Source of the DNA: Pyrocephalus nanus
Lineage: Eukaryota > Chordata > Aves > Passeriformes > Tyrannidae
Length of the DNA stretch: 64,000 nt
NCBI GenBank assembly: GCA_038380795.1
Contig: CM076266.1
Location: 47,390,425-47,454,424 of the forward strand
Direction: 5' to 3'
A program made the translations under genes and the position numbers. Every line of letters begins with the position of its first letter. The stretch's first letter is position 1. The notes below the pieces were generated by a model. The model did not search any database. It saw only the letters and a program-made list of their open reading frames with translations, and was not told the DNA's origin. Positions 33,901-64,000 of the stretch are shown here, one piece after another.

Positions 33901-36900
33901 TGAAGAAAAAACCCTTTCCTTTAGACCAGTTCATAAAGAAGATATATTCAGATTCATAGAACCTGACAACTGAAAGACTGAATTATTATTGCCTTTTTTC
34001 TACCCTGAGTGAGCATGCAGTTTTCTACCAGAAGGTTTCTTGGTTTGGATGGGTGTTCTTCTGATGTGTTGATATATTTTTAGGGTGAGTTCTGAGGCTG
34101 ATGTTTTGGAGAAATAGCCACAGGCAGCTCAGAATATTTGGACTGTGAATTCAGGAAAAAAAAAAAAAAAAAAAAACCAACTAGAAAAATACTCTTCAGG
34201 GCCAGTAATTTGCATATGAGTCAGTAGGTGGTGCACAACGCCATTGGAAATGCTGAACATTTGCTCTCTCTTTCACTAAGGCTCATCAGAATCGGCATTT
34301 CACCCGAGTTGTTTCATTTCACCCGAAGAGCCAATTTCAGTAGCTTGAAAGCAATAAGATATTGATAATAATTATTGGAATGAATTATATTTCAAAAGCT
34401 TCATTTTTACTTTATCCAAATGATTGCCCTGTATATTGGGATCACAGGCTGACTGACTGAGATAGGGTTGTTTTTATGGAAATATATACTTATAAAAGTG
34501 TAAACCAGTTTTAAGATCTGTTGCCCATCACAGCTAGTAAAATTTAGGTGTCAAGAAGACTATGTAGCAAGCCCAGTTCATACATGCAGAGGCACTTTAA
34601 ATGCTTCTAAAGACTTTAGTAAGATTTATGGATACAGTAAGGAATATTTGCACTAGAGACATCTGGCTTCAGCTTAGATCCAATTCAAAGCACCTTCTGG
34701 TTCATCTCCCACCTCTGTTCTTCTGGGGAGATGGAGTAAGAGAAGCTCACAAACAGATCACATTTATTGATCACATGAGTGGAGGTGATTGATCCCATAG
34801 ATTCCTGGCAGAAGAAAGGTCTGAATGCTGCAGTACTTTCATTTGCATAATTGTATCACAACCAAGCACTGTGCATGTCAGCTGTCTCTCTACCCAGGTC
34901 TACACAGCTTCTCCAGCAGTTCTCTTCTGATGCACTACAGCCAGGGCTTCCTGCAAACTTTGACTTTCACTTACTTACTCCAGCTGTTTTCCTTCCCTTC
35001 CAAGTTTCTTTAACCTATTTTATCCATACTATCTTAGCTAATTTATGCAAATGATCTAGATATATTGCTGCCGATAATTAAATTCTCAAGAGATAATCCA
35101 TATAGGTAGGCAGACTACTCCCAAAGATAATTAAGACCACTTTACCAGTTTATTCAACACTTTATATTCCCAAAATTAGACAATATGAAAGCTCCCTGCC
35201 TTGTCTGCCATTCACCTCACTTATTTTCAGCTATGATCCTTGAAAGACAGTTTCTTCAATATTGTACATAACATAAGCAAAATACTTGATCATGCAATAA
35301 ATTTTGATGAGCTCAAAACCTGCAGGCCAAACTGAGTATCTTCTTGGTGCTAATGAGGCTGGAAATTGTGGGGTAGGCAACACGTATTTTTTTTATTTAA
35401 TTTCCAGATGAGGCTGCTTTTGTGGCAAAGGTCTAAAAACATAGAATTTGGATATTATCAATGAGCTGATATAAAGGAAGGGTTTTATGCCTAGCAGGAC
35501 ATGGCATGGAATAGAAGATAAAGGAGAAATCAGAAGATGACAAAAGAGACAGTGTTTCCCTTTGTAGTCTCATTTCTAAGCCTCAAGTGGCCCTTTAACT
35601 CTGTTTTTTGTTTGTTTGTTTGTTTTTTCCTCCTCAGGCAGCAAAGGTCCACCTTCCAGTCCTAGCAATAACCTTTGCATACATCCTAGCAGATTACACA
35701 GACTGAGAGATGAAATATTATCTTTTCAGTCCTTGTAGGAACTTCCTGGTTTGTAGTTAATCTGCATGAGAAAAGAAACTCTTACAATTTTAAAACATTG
35801 AATTATTTTCTTTTTATAACAACAACAAATTTATTTTGAAATAGTAAAACAATGTTTGAAATACGAACTCTTGAAGAATCATCATCATCATCATTATCGT
35901 CCAATGAGTAAATGCAGGTATTTACGTGTAGTATGTTTAATTCAGTGAAGAAAAAAGGGGTTAAATTTTATCACAGAAATTCCTCTCTTTACTAATGCCA
36001 CACACAGCTGCAGGCACATAGGAGATGCACTTAAGGTCATGTTTGAAATTTGCCCTTTTTTTCTTAATCAGTTCATTACAACCAAAACCAAAAAAATGTC
36101 TTTAGAAACAGTTTTTAGTGCTTATTTCTCCTTGCACCATTTGGAGCTGCCTTCAGCCTCTTCACTGTTAACCTTTGGAGTGTTGCTTTCTTCAGGTTAC
36201 AGGGACTTTATTCTGGATATTTTCTTCATGCTCCCCTTTGGGGGTTCCCGCTGATTAAGCCTTTCTCACCTCTCCCCTTACCTGCTTTTGCTGTTGTCTT
36301 CATGGGCCTCTCTGTGTTGTCCCAAGCATGTTCTCAATTCCAAAATCATGGCTGTTGTAGTTGCAGTTAATTTAGGGTTTTATCACTCTCTTGAAAGGTC
36401 TCAGAGAAGAACAGTCTTTGCTTCTCGTGGTGTTTTTTGTGAAGGCAAATTATTAAGGTTAGCAACAGCAGGTAGTTCTGTGTCTCATACAGAACTGAAC
36501 GAACTGCAAGGGCCTAACAAACTCTGACCTTCCTGACAAGACAACTGATTTTGAGATTCCTTGTATGGACTTCTGCACATCCCTTCTAAGGCACACAGGC
36601 ACAGTTCTGCTGAGTACAGCACAGCACCAGCCAGCACAGCTTTCTCAAGAGCTTTCTGTCTCCAAGTGCAAGACAGAAGCTTCATTTTCCTTCTACCTTT
36701 AAGTGAGATGATCTTCCTTTCAGCCATTAACTCTGCTTAACATTTGGAAAAATAGGAAGGAATTATTTCTGCTTCTGAACTTCTCATACTATGAGGCAGA
36801 GAGTTACCGAGTGAGTTTTTTGGGGTCTTTTCAAAAGGTGGTGTTGAAATAAAGAGTAAAGTAGAAAATCACACCCTTAAGAAAGTTGTAGGCAGCCTTT

Positions 36901-37040
36901 CAAGGCTTTAGGCAAATGTTTTACAGCAATTGGCTAATAGAGTTACAGTGATGCAAATGTATTGTAAAATCTGGGTGTGAGTATCTGCCAATGCATCTAA
37001 GCAAGCAACTTAACTCATTAAATAGTTTCTTTTGGAACAC
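33901..37040. other. Intergenic, simple repeats only
   Basis: About 3.1 kb downstream of COL1A2. It holds a 21-base A run (34156-34176), a 12-bp direct repeat with a 19-bp period (34296-34326), a (TTTG)n patch near 35603-35628 and a short (ATC)n run near 35878-35896. No exon or RNA gene was recognised. Confidence 0.6.
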
Positions 37041-37548
37041 TGGACATGCTTTATTTCATTACTTTTTTCACAATTTATTTAAACATCTCACATATACAAA
37101 ATACATTTTCTTTCTTTTTTTGAGAAATGATGATTTTTTTTTTAAACCCTTTGTAGAAGATGGAAATGAGATTTGAAAGCAGGAGCACCTGATTTTGGAG
37201 GAAGAGGACAAAGATGAGGAAAAATGATCCACATGCTTAAGCTGTGGGTGAGACAGGACATTCTAAGTTTTAAGACAGACTTCAAAGAAACAAGAAGCAA
37301 TACTTTAAATGTCATTAGCACCATTGAAGTTCAAGTATTGGAAAGATACTCTGTAATTATGCAATTAGCACCACTGTATTTTGAGTGGAACTGAAAGTAC
37401 CCCAGATTGTATGGAGAAGTTCCTACAAAGGATGTGGATCACACTTGATTTAGTGTATGAGGTAGTTTAAACCTTTGGAAGTTGTGGATTTAAACTTCCT
37501 CTGTGGAAGATATTCAAAGGCCACAAATGGTGCAAACTTTCATGACTT

Positions 37549-37554
37549 TTTATT
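37549..37554 (-). terminator. COL1A2 polyadenylation signal (candidate, proximal)
   Basis: TTTATT on the plus strand gives AATAAA for COL1A2, about 250 nt past the stop codon. Further AATAAA hexamers for the same strand lie at 37050-37055 and 37074-37079, about 0.73-0.75 kb past the stop. COL1A2 is known in other species to use more than one site. Which is used here cannot be read from the sequence. Confidence 0.5.
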
Positions 37555-37804
37555 TTGGTTTTTTTTTTTCTTTACAAAGGTTGACATTTCCCAAAACAAG
37601 GTGTTAAATCTTGAAAGACTTCCAAGTCCGTTTGGGGCTGTATTAAATTTCATTGCACAATGCTCCAATCAGTTCTTCTCCTTCTCTTTCGCCCAGAGTT
37701 TAAGCAAGTAGATGAACAGAAGAAATGGAAGGAGTCAGCTTTCATTATAAAAAGAAATGACAAGAGAATAATTTGGGAGAGGCTTTAAGTTAATTTTAGT
37801 TCAT
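37555..37804 (-). other. COL1A2: COL1A2 3' UTR (minimum extent)
   Basis: Sequence from the stop codon to the first AATAAA. It contains a T-rich run on the plus strand (about 37558-37570). The UTR reaches to about 37.03 kb if the distal signals are used. Confidence 0.6.
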
Positions 37805-62097
<24,293 letters not shown>

Positions 62098-64000
62098 CTA
62101 GAAAATGAAAGGGAAGCAATTGTGTAAAGGCATTCAGTAATGACAGAAACATCTTGCTTGCTGAAGTAAATGGATTTTAAAAAAATGCACATTCACTAAT
62201 TCCTCACATTACCACCTCAGAATACCAGTTGCCTTTTGCAACTCCAAACGGACAGATTTGGTTTACTACAAACAGTTAAGAGCAAGGTCACTGCTTAAAA
62301 AACATTTGCACTGCAAATTAAGCAAGAATTATTAAAACCTTGCCTTGAGGCCAAATACCTGAGAAAGAACAGAGGATGGGCAGAGGCAGGCATCTGCAAG
62401 GCAAGGTGACTGATTCTGCTACATCTACTTAGGGCTGTGAACATTGGGGCAAAATTCCTGATGTACCCAGACACATACTCATAGCATGTATTCATAGCCT
62501 TTATTTTTCAGTTCATGCAAATACAAAGGGATATTTTTTCTTCAATTATTAACAAAATATCCAACTCACTCACTGCTATTGGAAACTGATATCTACTTTT
62601 TTGCTGAACAAAGATCTTTCAATTATAAATACTTATTATAAAACTGCCTCACAAAGCCAAGGGAATTTGTCAGCTGGTATGACAAAGAGGAATTGGCTTC
62701 CAACATTTTATAACCTACTGTGTTACAAATGGGGTACCTTGAATTCTCACTGGTTTTGCATATGCAAAGAAAAAAAGAATGATGCCCTTTAAGATATGTT
62801 TGAAAATATAGATTTCCAGCATTTTCATTGCAGTGACTTTTTTACATTTTAAATTCCAAGTAGCAAGAAGAATAAAATGTTATTTCTGTTTTAGTTTTTA
62901 AAAAATAGGTGTTAATAAGTCCTATGCAGAATATTTACAGCGTCATAACCTAAGTATGTGTAAAATAACTTCAGCATGACATAGACACTGGAACACAATG
63001 CAGTGCTGTGCTGCTACCCATTCTGAGTAACACCTCTGCAATCAGCAGCTTCAGAATATTTTTCATATTCTGAAAACTCAATTGCCTTCATGTGAAACAT
63101 CTTCAGCTAAGATGTTTTGTTCTACTACATCAGGTCTTAGCTGTAAGATCTCTATTTTCCTGCAATTTAAATGCCTAATCACAGATATTTGTTAAATACT
63201 CTACTTGGGAGAACAGAAGAGAAATTCACAGCTGTACTAACATTCCCTCTGTTAAAGCACAAGAGGTGTTTGAAGTGACAAGGAGCACTAAAATCAACTT
63301 TAGCAAAAAAGAATCAAGTACAGCTTCATTACTTACTCAGATTTTGAAGGTAGGAAGAAAAAAAATATTCTAGGCTATTCTTGATTTTTTTTTTACAGTT
63401 TCAAAACTATGTCCCTGTTCACATACTTATTTCGCTGAGATAAATGAGGTTTAGTGAAGTCAGTGGTATATTATGCCAACACTAACTTCTTTTGAATGAA
63501 CAAATTTGCATTTGAGTAGTTCCTATTAGAATAGTTATTGTTTACTAGTCAGATCAGGGCAGTTGGATCTCACTGGCCTTTCACACTAGCTCACATAACA
63601 CAGGGATCAGTGGTAAATGAAAAAGGTTAATGCCTGATAGTACAACGCTGCAGGTGCGGAGCTATGTTTTGGTGTGCATTCATTGTTTACAGTTTATATG
63701 TAATTACAGTCATCTGCAACATGTGCATGGTATATATCTGTGAAAAAGTATGAAGTCTCTTTAGTTTTGGGATGAGAACTATTCTGTTAGACTGCTGGAA
63801 ATGAGAATTCTGTTCATTGGGTGTTTCTCAGTGAAATTTGCTGGGAAAGTTTCCCATGAAATCACCAGTGCAAACAAGAGAATATTTGGTTCCTTTGATG
63901 TAGATGTGTTTAGGATAAATCCAGAGGCTCTCAGGATATTGTCTGCAAAAGGTTTATGTTTCACTAATTCTTTTTGTGATGGTCTGATAAGCAAAAAAGG
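62098..64000. other. COL1A2 intron 15 sequence at right edge
   Basis: At least 1.9 kb without any Gly-X-Y coding block on the minus strand, so exon 15 is beyond the window. AT-rich, no repeat recognised. Confidence 0.75.

Noticed and set aside
34296..34326. 12-bp direct repeat CATTTCACCCGA with 19-bp period
   Set aside because: Only two copies; too little to support a functional claim.

Overview
The window is vertebrate nuclear DNA, almost certainly from a bird and probably from a passerine. Both recognisable genes are multi-exon genes on the minus strand with GT-AG introns. The repeats are avian: CR1 LINE 3' ends with the ATTCTATG-type tail, an ERVL-type solo LTR with a 5-bp target duplication, and two tRNA-headed SINEs carrying CR1 tails. 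A tRNA-Ile/CR1 SINE of this plan (TguSINE1) is known from passerines. There is no operon, phage, CRISPR or other prokaryotic system here.

Layout, left to right. Positions 436-23579 hold CASD1 (sialic acid O-acetyltransferase). I could place coding exons 1-15 one by one; together they encode residues 1-653, and the last exons lie beyond the left edge. Exon 1 sits in a CpG island (about 22.73-23.93 kb). Positions 23.6-37.5 kb are intergenic and repeat-bearing: an antisense CR1 end just upstream of the CASD1 promoter, a near-perfect tRNA-Asn-headed SINE (29.46 kb), a plus-strand CR1 (30.27 kb), a 1.1-kb solo LTR (31.5-32.6 kb), a ~10-bp minisatellite (33.1 kb) and an older tRNA-Ile-headed SINE (33.76 kb). 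Positions 37805-62097 hold COL1A2 (pro-alpha2 chain of type I collagen), exons 52 back to 16. The signal peptide, N-propeptide and first part of the triple helix lie beyond the right edge. The stretch 62098-64000 is COL1A2 intron sequence.

The gene order (COL1A2 then CASD1, same strand) matches the arrangement I know from mammals, but here only about 14 kb separates the two coding regions. The genes are not known to act in one pathway. COL1A2 makes secreted fibrillar collagen; CASD1 is a Golgi multi-pass enzyme that acetylates CMP-sialic acid.

The most interesting item is the tRNA-Asn/CR1 SINE: its head is almost identical to a functional tRNA gene, which points to recent activity. I found no undescribed multi-gene system.
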